Positions 27,076 through 35,738 of a stretch of 38,763 nucleotides of DNA are shown here, piece after piece; positions within the stretch are counted from its first letter, which is position 1, and every line of letters begins with the position of its first letter. The position numbers were made by a program, and so were the translations under genes. The stretch comes from Negativicutes bacterium (lineage in GTDB: Bacteria > Bacillota_C > Negativicutes > Sporomusales_B > JARLHX01). The stretch covers positions 1-38,763 of the forward strand of contig JARLHX010000256.1 of assembly GCA_031292035.1 (NCBI GenBank). Reading direction: 5' to 3'. The notes under the pieces are model-generated. The model had not been told where the DNA came from. It searched no databases and saw only the letters and a program-made list of their open reading frames with translations.

Positions 27076-27277
27076 TGGTCTCCTCCCCCCCTATTCCTTT
27101 CAAAAACTAAAGGCCTCTCGACCTTTCTGTCAGCCTATGCGGATGACAAAAGAGATATGCCATAAATCCCAAATAAAAAACGGGGTAGAACTTACCTCTT
27201 CATTTCTTGCCCACATTAGAATTTGAATATTTTCCAGAATTGCCGATTAGTTTTCGAAGTTCAATCATTTTCTCTTT

Positions 27278-27315
27278 GGGGTCCCACCAACATTATGCGG
27301 ATTTCGTGCGCTAAG
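27278..27315. repeat. Tn3-family terminal inverted repeat (38 bp)
   Basis: The 38-nt segment begins GGGGTCCCACC and ends GTGCGCTAAG, the length and GGGG...TAAG ends of Tn3-family repeats. It lies 37 bp outside the tnpA stop, exactly where the tnpA-side end is expected. The matching partner end is not in the window, so the element is incomplete. Confidence 0.85.
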
Positions 27316-27330
27316 AAGTTTTTATATTGA

Positions 27331-27375
27331 GAAAAGCCGTAATCCTGTACGCTAAGGATTACCGGCTTTTCTTAT
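27331..27375. terminator. Hairpin overlapping the tnpA 3' end
   Basis: Arms AAAAGCCGTAATCC and GGATTACCGGCTTTT (one bulged base), with A/T tails on both sides; the transposase stop (27352-27354) lies within the loop region. Confidence 0.7.
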
Positions 27376-27675
27376 ATCTTGAAGCGGACGCAGTGAATCT
27401 AAGCTTGACACGCCTTTTGTGTCAAAGCGATACTCTCCCAGGAAATTGATGTGTTCCCAACCAAGTGGGGAAATATGGTTCAATAGGCTTTCGTCAAACC
27501 AGCCGTTGCCCTGTGATACTTTGATAGCTTCAGACAGATAAACGGTATTCCAGACGCTGATTGCGTTAATAAGAATATTAAGGGCGCTTGCTCGTTGTAA
27601 TTGATCTTGTAATGCGCGTTAGCGTAATTCACCTCGTTTACCTAAAAAGAGTACCCGCACCAGGGCGTTCATAGC
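27352..27675 (-). pseudogene. tnpA: Tn3-family transposase, C-terminal fragment
   Basis: The frame reads NALVRVLFLGKRGELR, then an in-frame TAA (27619-27621) where homologues have a residue, then RALQDQLQRASALNILINA, WNTVYLSEAI and SPLGWEHINFLGEYRF. This is the conserved C-terminal end of Tn3-type TnpA, a DDE transposase of about 950-1000 aa; only about 107 codons are left. The upstream part is replaced by the DUF5714 remnant. One nonsense change plus the 5' truncation show it is inactive. Confidence 0.88.
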
Positions 27676-27679
27676 TGTC

Positions 27680-28351
27680 AGTGCCGGTGATAAAATGAAC
27701 AAAGATGGCGGTCCTGACGCTTTGCTTGCAGCACCCGATCCTCCGGTATTGGTGATAGCCGCCAGAGCGGCGTTCGGCGCTCTCATGGAGAGAGTCCGTT
27801 CTGTATCCTTCCCACAGGTGGCATCGTAAAGGATACTAAAGACTGCCCCAACCCATATCCCGCCCCACAGGCTCCATGGTAAGCACAAGTACAGGCAGGA
27901 ATCTCTAATACCTTCACGAATGTCATTATCCGTAATGGCGCGTTTGGAACCCTCAGACAACGTAACTTCTCCATAGTTCTTGACGGCGGCAAGAAGGGAT
28001 GCCGCCGTCACAATAGCGTGATGCTCCGCGCCCAGCGATGGCAAGAAGGGACCTTTGAGAAGTGTTTCGGCAATCCATCGGGTTTTTGCTTGTGGTCGTC
28101 AAGGCTGTTTTTTCGAGAAAATCATAATAACCTACGCCGTGGCAGCCATCGCAGACGTAATGGCCTTCGGGGCAAAAGACTGATGCCGCGAAAGACTCCC
28201 CGCAATAGTTGCAGACGACGTCTTGGGAGTGGGTCTGATAAGTCAGCTTGCTCCCGCAAACCATGCAGTTTTCAAGATGTCTTTCGTCGTGCTGACCAGC
28301 ACGTTCAATCTCCGTTCCTCAGCAGCTTGCCTTGTGCTGTAATTCACTCAT
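27680..28351 (-). pseudogene. DUF5714-domain protein, frameshifted; early TGA possibly Sec
   Basis: Starting at ATG 28351 (GGAGGT upstream): MSELQHKASC, TGA (28319-28321), then GTEIERAGQHDERHLENCMVCG. A Cys-rich Zn-type part follows (VCNYCGESFAASVFCPEGHYVCDGCH), then the DUF5714 core in shifting frames: GAEHHAIVTAASLLAAVKNYGE, then PACTCAYHGACGAG in another frame, back to VGAVFSILYDATCGKDTERTL, then GCCKQSVRTAI in a third. At least four indels make it a pseudogene. The TGA is followed by hairpin CGTGCT-GGTC-AGCACG (28288-28303), like a bacterial SECIS. The C terminus abuts the Tn3 fragment. Confidence 0.75.
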
Positions 28352-28534
28352 CGGTACACCTCCGCAGGGTTAAGAGCAAATTGATTCGCTGTTCCCATAT
28401 GCAATATTTATTCTTCGACTACTGAACCCGATCCTGTCTGTGGTTTTTATGATGACCACCTGTCGGGGAAAGGGGTTAGATTCTTTTCGATCCCCAATCA
28501 GTAAGAACAACAATGTTTACGAATTGAGTCTTTT

Positions 28535-28864
28535 TTAATGCGTCCAATCGATAAGCTTTACGGCTTCTCCAACCTTTTTTTCAGTAGCTTCTTTGATCTT
28601 CTCAAAGTGGGGACAAGGAAAGCCAATCGGGTTACCCTTAGCCATACAAGATGCAAACACAACAGCGTCAGCACCTCTATCGACCAGTATCTTAGCTCTA
28701 GCCACCGCTCTTTTACCTGGGCAGTCGCCGCAGGACACAAACCCGATAACCTCAACTGGCCCTGATTCTTGAAATGCGAAGGTTCCTTCCTTAGCCACCT
28801 TAAAATCAGTAGTACCTGGACATAAATCCTCTGTTTGCTGACATCTTATGATGCCGACCTTCAT
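28535..28864 (-). CDS. CGGC-domain (putative metal-binding) protein
   Basis: 109 aa, MKVGIIRCQQTEDLCPGTTDF, then VEVIGFVSCGDCPGKRAVARA and VVFASCMAKGNPIGFPCPHFEKI. The spaced cysteines (RC, LCPG, SCGDCPGK, SCM, PCPH) match the CGGC family, small proteins presumed to bind metal or Fe-S. ATG 28864 is chosen for AAAGGGGGG six bases upstream; an ATG two codons earlier is nearer the site. Monocistronic in an accessory region; role unknown. Confidence 0.82.
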   Translation of the reverse strand: MKVGIIRCQQTEDLCPGTTDFKVAKEGTFAFQESGPVEVIGFVSCGDCPGKRAVARAKILVDRGADAVVFASCMAKGNPIGFPCPHFEKIKEATEKKVGEAVKLIDWTH

Positions 28865-29036
28865 ATACATCCCCCCTTTCGAAAATTTCACAATGAGGTA
28901 TTCTACGGCAGAAACAAAATACCCTCACCGGCCCGGGAGGGATGATTATATAGCACAATTATTGGACAAATTTCGTTTTGCTTCTACCCGGTCCCTTTAG
29001 TATGGAAAAAAGCCATAAACCCATTTACGCTCCCAA

Positions 29037-29645
29037 CTACTTCGTCGCCACCATAAGCTCAACGATATCCCCGAAAAGATTTTCCTCTGAATACAGTTGT
29101 AGCCCGGCCCCTGCGACCTTATTTTCTGTTTTACGGTTTATATGGTCATTTATTAACCACAATGCTAGCGGATTCAATAAGTCCATCAGTTTTCCTAATA
29201 CAACTCCTTTGCTTCTGACATGTTCCACCAGAATCAATTTACCGCCCGGCTTGAGCACCCGACTGCATTCCAGTAGACCCCGTAAGACATCAGGAACTGT
29301 ACAGAAGACAAATGTTGCGATTACCGTATCAAAACTCTCCGAAGGAAATTTAAGATCTTGAACGTCCATTACCTCTAAAGCCACTGGAATTTTGCAGGTT
29401 TGCCCCCGTGTCTTCGCAATTGCCAGCATTCGGCTGCTGAGGTCAATACCGATGATTTCGGAGCAACAATCTGTGTAAAACGGCAGATTCAATCCAGTAC
29501 CTATCCCAATCTCCAAAACACGTCCATAGGCTAACCCAGCAGCCTTTCGGCGCCACTTGTTGGGAATGATACTAACCATGGCGTCGTACCGGACAGCTAT
29601 GCGGTCATACTGCTCGGCGACATCAGCGCTTCCAGACTTGTCCAA
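29037..29645 (-). CDS. Class I SAM-dependent methyltransferase (UbiE/PMT-like)
   Basis: About 202 aa. QYDRIAVRYDAMVSI N-terminal helix, motif I VLEIGIGTGLNLPFY, acidic IGIDLSSRMLAIA, motif IV FDTVIATFVFCTVPD and post-motif VLKPGGKLILVEHVRSK are all present, resembling UbiE-like and phospholipid methyltransferases. The C-terminal part (LDLLNPLALWLINDHINRKTE) has a hydrophobic helix. I prefer the TTG start at 29645 (AAAGGCGG 7 bases upstream); a GTG at 29696 is possible but a TATAAT lies inside that extension. Substrate unknown. Confidence 0.82.
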   Translation of the reverse strand: MDKSGSADVAEQYDRIAVRYDAMVSIIPNKWRRKAAGLAYGRVLEIGIGTGLNLPFYTDCCSEIIGIDLSSRMLAIAKTRGQTCKIPVALEVMDVQDLKFPSESFDTVIATFVFCTVPDVLRGLLECSRVLKPGGKLILVEHVRSKGVVLGKLMDLLNPLALWLINDHINRKTENKVAGAGLQLYSEENLFGDIVELMVATK

Positions 29646-29810
29646 GAATATACCGCCTTTATCATTAGTTTTTATTATAAGACATACGTCAAACACAATT
29701 AGTATTCCTGTCCCAATCTACGTCTATAGTATTTTAATAAATACCAAAAGGGTTCCCAGTCGCCGCTCTTGCCTTGATGAATATACTACTAACATCCTAA
29801 AACCGTACGA

Positions 29811-29860
29811 TAAAATGACCAACCAGACACGATGTATTTCATTTCCGGTTGGTCATTTTA
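29811..29860 (-). terminator. Terminator of the efflux/beta-propeller operon
   Basis: Perfect 14-bp arms TAAAATGACCAACC/GGTTGGTCATTTTA with a 22-nt loop, T-rich on the minus strand, 29 bp after the beta-propeller gene. Confidence 0.85.
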
Positions 29861-29888
29861 TGAGTTCTTAGTAGAAGTCTTCAGCAAG

Positions 29889-31061
29889 CTACTCTGTTGC
29901 CACAAATTCACCGGCTTCTCTGATGGCAAAAAACATGGGCGTTTTTCCTACTGGAAATTTGGAGATGACTTCCATTTTGACTGCATCTAGCTTATACATC
30001 ATATTGTCCTCGGCGTTTATCATGTAGAAGAACCGGCCATCCGGCGTAAAGTAGGAGCTGTGCGCTTGCTTTTTACCTTCACCGACGTTAATTTCTTTCA
30101 CTATTTCTTGTTTAGCGATATCTACAACGGTAATCATGTTGTCTTTATGATGCACAACGAAGAAGTATTTTCCGTCTTCGCGCATAACGGGGTGACCTGC
30201 GCCCATCCCGACTAACAATACTTTTGCCACTTTAAGACTGCTTGTATCAATGATAGCCATGGTCCGGCCGCCTTCATTGCCGAAGAAGAAATACTTTCCG
30301 TCAGGTGTGAATTCGCCATGATGTCCGAGTCCTGGTTCACCCTCGGCAAGAGGTATAGGAATATCTTTGACAATAGTGTCGGTAAGAGTATCAATTAGGG
30401 TGACAGACGTTCCACCCTTCTTGCCGGTCTCGCCGCCGGCGTAAATGGTCCGACCGTCCGGAGCCGGGTGCATATAGTGATTCCCCCCCGGCATGGCGAT
30501 GGTCGTTACTATATCAAAAGTTGATGCGTCCACTTTAACAATGTTATTGTTTACGTTATCCGAAACATAGACATATCGCCCGTCTTTCGTCCAGTAAGGA
30601 TGCCGCATCATGACGCCTTTATAACCGGAAGGCTCATCACCGACCTGGATGGTCTTTATGATTTCATCGCTAGCGGTGTCGATCAGAGTGACTTTCAGCC
30701 CGTTTTTATAGGTAACAGCTAGGATTTTTCCGTCCGGCGACAAAGCAAGTTGGTTGGATATTGCCGGCAAGGGGATGGTGGTGATAACCTCGTAGCGGTT
30801 GCCGTCAATCACCGTAAGGTCTTCGCTCCCGCGGTTATTGACGTATCCTTTCCCGTCGGCAGTAAATGCGAGGGCATGAGGAACTTTGCCTGTTGGCAAA
30901 ACTTTTACAATCTGTTCTGTGTTCAAGTCGATTATAGTTACCGTGTTGGCGCCTTCACTTGTCACATAGGCGATCCGGTCTGCTTCCGCTATCGGGGCGG
31001 CATTGGCCATGATTGGAATACTGACAAGCAACAACAATAATAAACCAGTTAAAGTCTTCAT
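29889..31061 (-). CDS. Exported YncE-like YVTN beta-propeller protein
   Basis: 390 aa with signal peptide (MKTLTGLLLLLLVSIPIMANA). The mature protein consists of repeated ~40-residue blades of the YVTN type, for example AYVTSEGANTVTIIDLNTEQIVKVLPTGKVPHALAF, YVYVSDNVNNNIVKVD and FFVVHHKDNMITVVDIAKQEIV. Several His-rich turns (GNHYMHP, GLGHHGEF, FFVVHHKDN) could bind metal, which is my inference. It is the last gene of the efflux operon, 20 bp after the TolC-like gene, and should act in the periplasm or at the surface. Substrate-binding or metal-sensing roles are possible. Confidence 0.88.
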   Translation of the reverse strand: MKTLTGLLLLLLVSIPIMANAAPIAEADRIAYVTSEGANTVTIIDLNTEQIVKVLPTGKVPHALAFTADGKGYVNNRGSEDLTVIDGNRYEVITTIPLPAISNQLALSPDGKILAVTYKNGLKVTLIDTASDEIIKTIQVGDEPSGYKGVMMRHPYWTKDGRYVYVSDNVNNNIVKVDASTFDIVTTIAMPGGNHYMHPAPDGRTIYAGGETGKKGGTSVTLIDTLTDTIVKDIPIPLAEGEPGLGHHGEFTPDGKYFFFGNEGGRTMAIIDTSSLKVAKVLLVGMGAGHPVMREDGKYFFVVHHKDNMITVVDIAKQEIVKEINVGEGKKQAHSSYFTPDGRFFYMINAEDNMMYKLDAVKMEVISKFPVGKTPMFFAIREAGEFVATE

Positions 31062-31081
31062 TGAATTTCTCCTCTTGTGCT

Positions 31082-32383
31082 TTATTGCGTGGGTATTCCC
31101 ATCGCCTTGTCCAGCTTAGCCTTGCTGGTGTTGTAGTCGTAAAGGGCCTGGACATAGTTGGTTTTGGCCTGAGTAAGCGCCACCTGGGCGTCAAGGACAT
31201 CCAGATTGGTGCCAACCCCGGCGCTGTAGCGGATCAGCGAAATCCTGTAATCATCTTCAGCCTTGTCCACGGCCACCTTACTGGTATCAATCCGTTTTTC
31301 CGCTTCCTTCATACCGAGATAGGCCTGACGAAGTTCGAGCTGAATAGCATCCAGGGTTTGGCTTTTTTGGTCCTGGGCTTTTTGCAGGGCAGCCTCGCTC
31401 TGAATGACCTTGGAGTTGGTGAGGCCCGAGTCAAAAACGTTTAGCCCCACCACCAAACCCACTGACCAGTTATTGTTCTTGTCACCAGGGTGAGCCGTGT
31501 CATACCAATCCTCGGTGCCATTCAGCGTCAAGGTAGGCATCTTGCCGCTCTTGGCTATTTTAACACCTTCCCGGGCAATCGCCACGTTTTTGTCAGCCTG
31601 AACCCCTTCCGGGCGACTGACCAGGGCATATGTAATGCATTCCGCAATTGTTTTTGCGTATGGTTGGTACGTGAGTGCTTCCTTTACCCGGATATCTGTA
31701 TCAAGTGGTATCGCCAAAACGGTGTTGAGCGAAGCGATCGACACATCCAGAGCGTTCTGCGCCTTGATCAGATTTTGCTGGGCATCAGCCAGTTCGACCT
31801 CTGAACGAAGAACATCAGATCGCCCCGCTGTTCCTACATCATACTGTTTCTGGACATCCTTCAGATGAGCTTTCAGGCGATCGACCGATTCCTGGTTCAG
31901 CTCAACAAGGTTCTTGCTCTGTAGAATGGTAAAATAGGCGCTGGTGGCATCCAGCTTCACCTGCTGAAGGGATTTGGCAACATTGAGATCGGCGACGACC
32001 AGTCCGAGCTTTGCCTGATCGACTTGGCCCTCCACTCGACCTCCGGTGTAGAGCGGATAGCTTAGCGTCATCTTGTTATCATAGTTGTCTCTAATGGTCG
32101 GAAACAGCTGCGCTGGCTGCGGAGCCGGCAGCAGACGGCCTTCCGTATGGGCATAGTTTAGGTTTGGCAGTGCCTGGGCCTGGTTTTCGGCGATTTTGCC
32201 ATAGGCCGCCTGTCTGTCGGAAGAAGCCATCTTAATCGAATAATTGTTCTGGAGGGCAAGACGGATGGTTTCGTCGAGAGTCAATTCAAGCGGCGCCGCT
32301 TGTGCCAGCCCGGTGACGCCCAGGCAGCAGGAAGCCAGAAAAATCATCAGGATTGACCGTACTTTCGTGTGGCAGGTATACAC
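31082..32383 (-). CDS. TolC-family outer-membrane efflux channel
   Basis: 433 aa. Signal peptide (SILMIFLASCCLGVTGLAQA), then the OEP tandem repeat with long helices: LTLDETIRLALQNNYSIKMA at the start of repeat 1 and a similar LTYQPYAKTIAECITYALVSRPE before repeat 2. Ends VGTNLDVLDAQVALTQAKTNYVQALYDYNTSKAKLDKAMG, a TolC hallmark. The start is GTG 32383, behind GGGGAGG at 7 bases; upstream codons overlap the ATPase gene region and lack a site. It gives the trans-outer-membrane exit for the ABC pump and implies a diderm envelope. Confidence 0.92.
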   Translation of the reverse strand: MYTCHTKVRSILMIFLASCCLGVTGLAQAAPLELTLDETIRLALQNNYSIKMASSDRQAAYGKIAENQAQALPNLNYAHTEGRLLPAPQPAQLFPTIRDNYDNKMTLSYPLYTGGRVEGQVDQAKLGLVVADLNVAKSLQQVKLDATSAYFTILQSKNLVELNQESVDRLKAHLKDVQKQYDVGTAGRSDVLRSEVELADAQQNLIKAQNALDVSIASLNTVLAIPLDTDIRVKEALTYQPYAKTIAECITYALVSRPEGVQADKNVAIAREGVKIAKSGKMPTLTLNGTEDWYDTAHPGDKNNNWSVGLVVGLNVFDSGLTNSKVIQSEAALQKAQDQKSQTLDAIQLELRQAYLGMKEAEKRIDTSKVAVDKAEDDYRISLIRYSAGVGTNLDVLDAQVALTQAKTNYVQALYDYNTSKAKLDKAMGIPTQ

Positions 32384-32420
32384 AGATATTCCTCCCCTAA
32401 GGCCATTTTCCCCGCTCTCT

Positions 32421-33161
32421 CTAATCGAGAAATGGCTGACCTTTTCCTTCTTCCTCATGGGCTACCCCATCCCGCAGACGGTACAACCGTTTCATGCGGG
32501 GAATGATGATGTCGTCGTGGGTAATCAGGATGATGGCCGTTTGATATTGCTCGGCGATTTTCGTCAGCATCTTCATGACGATGAGCGAACGGTCGCTGTC
32601 CAGTGGCGCCGTCGGCTCGTCGGCCAGTATGAACGGCGGCTTGTTGGCTAGTGCCCGGGCGATGGCGACACGCTGCTGCTCTCCGCCGGAAAGCTCAGCC
32701 GGCTTGGCGTGCGACCTGTGATTTACCTCCAGTGCGGTCAACAGTTCCATGGCCCGCTCCCGCGCCTCCCGGTTCGATTTTCCGGCCAGCATCGGTAAAA
32801 GGGCGACATTATCAAGCACCGAAATAAAGGGCATCAGATAAGAAGCCTGAAAAACAAAACCGATTTTGTCTCGTCTGAGTGCCCTTAGGTCGTTGATCTT
32901 CCAGCCGTCATCGTAGATGGTCTCGCCGCCGAGAATGATGCGTCCCGCGGTAGGGTCGATCACGGCACCGAGGCATTGCAGCAGCGTCGTCTTGCCTGAG
33001 CCGCTGGGGCCGAGAAGACCTACCACCTCGCCAGGCCATACTTTCAGGTTGACACCTTTTACCGCATGTACTGCGGTGGGACCGGAACCATAGGTCTTGA
33101 CCACATTCTCCATAATAATGGCAGGCGAAGTAGAAGTGACCGTATTTTGCATCGCGTCCAT
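32421..33161 (-). CDS. MacB/LolD-type ABC transporter ATP-binding protein
   Basis: 246 aa. Walker A GPSGSGKTT, Q-loop FVFQASYLMPF, signature LSGGEQQRVAIARAL, Walker B FILADEPTAPLDS and H-loop ITHDD are all intact. The family powers tripartite efflux or lipoprotein transport from the cytoplasmic face. The ATG at 33161 has GGAGGG 7 bases upstream and lies 4 bp after the permease stop; a TTG at 33176 is within the permease. It is translationally linked in an operon with permease, adaptor and TolC-like channel. Confidence 0.94.
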   Translation of the reverse strand: MDAMQNTVTSTSPAIIMENVVKTYGSGPTAVHAVKGVNLKVWPGEVVGLLGPSGSGKTTLLQCLGAVIDPTAGRIILGGETIYDDGWKINDLRALRRDKIGFVFQASYLMPFISVLDNVALLPMLAGKSNREARERAMELLTALEVNHRSHAKPAELSGGEQQRVAIARALANKPPFILADEPTAPLDSDRSLIVMKMLTKIAEQYQTAIILITHDDIIIPRMKRLYRLRDGVAHEEEGKGQPFLD

Positions 33162-33165
33162 ATCT

Positions 33166-34359
33166 TCACCCTCCAATCGCTGATGCCGGTTGTACTTTCA
33201 GGGCGGCCCTGATGCCGATGAGACTGGCCAAAGTGCAGATAAACATCGTGATCAAAAAGGCGACCGCCGTATCAATGATCATAAATTCGATATGCTTTGG
33301 GAAAAAAGGCGCCCACAGAGTGGCCGCTGCCTTGCCGACAGCAAACCCGATCAGCCCCAGGCCCCAGGCCTCCTGCAGTATCATTCCGATGATAATCCGG
33401 TTTTTGGCGCCGATCAGCTTCAGCACCGCTATCTCCTTGATCTTACCCATGGTCATGGTATAAATGATCAGGGCGATGATGGCTGTACTGACAAGCGCCA
33501 GTATACCCATGAAAATACCCAACTGACGAAGAGCGTTGGCAATAACCTTGACGAGCAAGATCTGGGTCACCTGGTCGTATGTATAAACCTCAAGATGCTT
33601 CCAGCGCCGGATGGTGTCGGCTACGGCTGCAGGCTCATAGCCTGGTGCCACCTGTACCAGTACGGCGTTAACCTTGTTGTTCAATTGTTGATTCTCGGTC
33701 ACCGCGTTCAAAAGGCCGGGCACCCCGGGACGGTTTAACTGTGGATTTGCGGCCAACCGGTTACGGTCGTTATAGATGGAGGTGTTGTCTTTTTGAAACT
33801 GGACGATCTGGGCGTCCTTCATGGTGATGAACACCACCGGGTCGCCGCCAGACGATACCATGCGATCGGTAAGGCCGACGACCGTGTATTCATCCCGGCG
33901 GATACCGATTTTGTCACCGACTTTAAAGCCGGTCTTTACGTCGGCGATCGCCTCGTAATGGTCCTTGGCGATAGTGCGTCCGGCGACCAGGAACGGCGGC
34001 TCGCCGAGATGATCCCGATCAAATCCGGCGATCAACACCCGCACATCGGTGTCGCCGTACCGCGCCTGAACCGTGAGATAGGTGACGTTGCTGACATCGG
34101 CTACTCCGGGCAATCCGGCAATACTCAGGTAGACATCATCATAGAGGGTTGAATTTTCGGCGTAAGGTCCCTGGGTTCCATCCTGGACTACCCAAAGGTC
34201 GGCGTGTGTGCCCCGGACGAGAGCTACAGCATCATCCATCAGGCCACGGACCAGGCCGGTCATGGTCAACGTGACCCCGATCAAAAGGCCCAGGCCCACT
34301 GCCGTAAAAACATAACGGACCCAGGTGTGGGAAATTTCCCTGACGGCAAGATTGATCAT
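33166..34359 (-). CDS. FtsX/MacB-like ABC transporter permease
   Basis: 397 aa, four-helix FtsX-type permease: one helix near the N terminus (VFTAVGLGLLIGVTLTM), a large periplasmic MacB-PCD domain (~45-275) and three C-terminal helices (LGIFMGILALVSTAIIALIIYTM and onward) with the VLKLIGAKNRIIIGMILQEA FtsX motif. It overlaps the upstream adaptor gene by ATGA (34356-34359). It likely couples ATP hydrolysis to substrate expulsion from the periplasm through the TolC-like partner. Substrate unknown. Confidence 0.93.
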   Translation of the reverse strand: MINLAVREISHTWVRYVFTAVGLGLLIGVTLTMTGLVRGLMDDAVALVRGTHADLWVVQDGTQGPYAENSTLYDDVYLSIAGLPGVADVSNVTYLTVQARYGDTDVRVLIAGFDRDHLGEPPFLVAGRTIAKDHYEAIADVKTGFKVGDKIGIRRDEYTVVGLTDRMVSSGGDPVVFITMKDAQIVQFQKDNTSIYNDRNRLAANPQLNRPGVPGLLNAVTENQQLNNKVNAVLVQVAPGYEPAAVADTIRRWKHLEVYTYDQVTQILLVKVIANALRQLGIFMGILALVSTAIIALIIYTMTMGKIKEIAVLKLIGAKNRIIIGMILQEAWGLGLIGFAVGKAAATLWAPFFPKHIEFMIIDTAVAFLITMFICTLASLIGIRAALKVQPASAIGG

Positions 34360-35531
34360 GGCGCCGACTCCACCCGGACATGCAGGCCTTCCGTTAATTG
34401 TTTAGGGCTATATGTCACAACTGAATCGCCAGGCTTTAAACCGTCGAGGATTTGAACTTTACCGTCAAGGGTCTGGGCCCCCACCGACACCGGCCGAAAA
34501 TGGACATAGCCATTTTCTACGATCCAGACGCCGAATTGTTTGTTCAGCCGTTTGACCGCGGCTGCCGGCACCACCAACGCATCGGAGACAGGCGGCAGGT
34601 CGATGGTCACTTCAGCAAGTTCACCGAGGGGGATAACATTCGGTACATCATTGAATACCACATTCACGAATCGTTCCTCGGTCACGTTGTCCCCCTGGAC
34701 TTCGAGCCGTACTACCTTGCCGAGGATGGGCGCGTCCTGACGAGAACGAAGCACAATGCTGGCTGTCTGGCCGACGGTTATACCGTAAAACCGGGACTGG
34801 TCAATCCGAGTCCTGACCCAAAGCGTTTGTGGGTCGATCAAATGAAATACCGATTGCCCGGCCACGACCGTTGTTCCCGGTTCGGCATCGCGGGACACGA
34901 TGATGCCGTTGGCCGGACTGATAAGCTGTAAATTGGTACGCTGGCTCATGACGGCATTGCGGTCAAAGATCGACCTTGAAAGGTCTTCCTGCGCCGCAGC
35001 CAATGATGCCCGGGCGGCATCCAAAGAGGCTTGAGCTGAAGCGGCTTCGTTTTGTTTTGCATCCGCCAGCTCGCGGCTTATGGCCTGAGAAGCTAATAGC
35101 TCATCATACCGTTTGGCGTTGGTCTGAGCCAGGGCGTTCCGGCTCAAGGCGTCGCGCACCTGCGCCTCGCTCACCAACACGTTGTTTTGTACCCTGGACG
35201 CGGCGGCGGACGCGCTCTGCAGCCGCTGGTCGATATCCACCGGATCAATGTCGCCCAGCACTTGACCGGCCTGAACCTTGTCACCCTGATCGGCGAGTAC
35301 ACTTAAGACCCGTCCGGCCTGGGTCGGACCTATTGAATAAGATAATCGCGCTTCCACCGTGCCGATGCCAAATACGCTGGGTTTGAGATTAGCCTTTTGC
35401 GCTTTGGCTACCGTGACTTTCGGCGGCCCTAGCGGGCCTTTTTGGAACAACAAAAATATACCTCCGCCCACCATTAACAAGGCGAAGGTCCATATTAGAG
35501 GTCGTTTCCATTTTGTCAGCCATGCCTTCAT
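34356..35531 (-). CDS. Periplasmic adaptor (HlyD/RND membrane-fusion protein)
   Basis: 391 aa. An N-terminal anchor helix (RPLIWTFALLMVGGGIFLLF), a lipoyl half (GRVLSVLADQGDKVQAGQVL), a long coiled-coil hairpin (~95-200, heptad-rich AQVRDALSRNALAQTNAKRYDEL...), the second lipoyl half (LISPANGIIVSRDAEPGTTVVAGQ) and beta-barrel and membrane-proximal domains. ATG 35531 has GGGGGG upstream. As first gene of the operon it bridges the permease to the TolC channel. Confidence 0.93.
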   Translation of the reverse strand: MKAWLTKWKRPLIWTFALLMVGGGIFLLFQKGPLGPPKVTVAKAQKANLKPSVFGIGTVEARLSYSIGPTQAGRVLSVLADQGDKVQAGQVLGDIDPVDIDQRLQSASAAASRVQNNVLVSEAQVRDALSRNALAQTNAKRYDELLASQAISRELADAKQNEAASAQASLDAARASLAAAQEDLSRSIFDRNAVMSQRTNLQLISPANGIIVSRDAEPGTTVVAGQSVFHLIDPQTLWVRTRIDQSRFYGITVGQTASIVLRSRQDAPILGKVVRLEVQGDNVTEERFVNVVFNDVPNVIPLGELAEVTIDLPPVSDALVVPAAAVKRLNKQFGVWIVENGYVHFRPVSVGAQTLDGKVQILDGLKPGDSVVTYSPKQLTEGLHVRVESAP

Positions 35532-35609
35532 TACTCCGTCCCCCCACATTTTCTTTTGTTTACTGGATTGCCTGCTATCTATGCATATGCTACGGACCTT
35601 TTATTTAAG

Positions 35610-35661
35610 TGTATTCGAAAAGTATGGCAAATCCGTGCAGAAAGTGTGAATTATGTGTGAA
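35610..35661 (-). promoter_or_regulatory. Efflux operon promoter with TTCACAC direct repeat
   Basis: The minus strand has TTCACAC-N4-TTCACAC (35644-35650 and 35655-35661), two perfect 7-bp copies in an 11-bp period. This is the geometry of OmpR/PhoB-family response-regulator sites. A TTCACA half-site then lies 17-18 bp before a CATACT-like -10, so the regulator may replace a poor -35. The predicted mRNA starts about 80-90 nt before the adaptor gene. Confidence 0.5.
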
Positions 35662-35738
35662 ATCTTTCCAGTGTCTTTGCCCCCTCCTGTAGAGGAGGAA
35701 TTGTTTTGCAGTAACAGAATTAATACAGAGAGCAATTG

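Larger units (their letters stand above)
27278..27680 (-). mobile_element. Tn3-family transposon remnant
   Basis: Composed of the terminal repeat and the tnpA tail. The outer boundary is at 27278; the inner deletion breakpoint is near 27675, abutting the DUF5714 gene. Resolvase, cargo and the other terminal repeat are absent. Confidence 0.82.

Noticed and set aside
28288..28351. Calling the DUF5714 gene a living selenoprotein
   Set aside because: At least four further frame changes and loss of the 3' end to the Tn3 fragment make a functional product very unlikely.
29655..29696. N-terminal extension of the 29.6-kb methyltransferase from GTG 29696
   Set aside because: It contains a TATAAT and lacks a ribosome-binding site, whereas the TTG at 29645 has one and matches the family N terminus.
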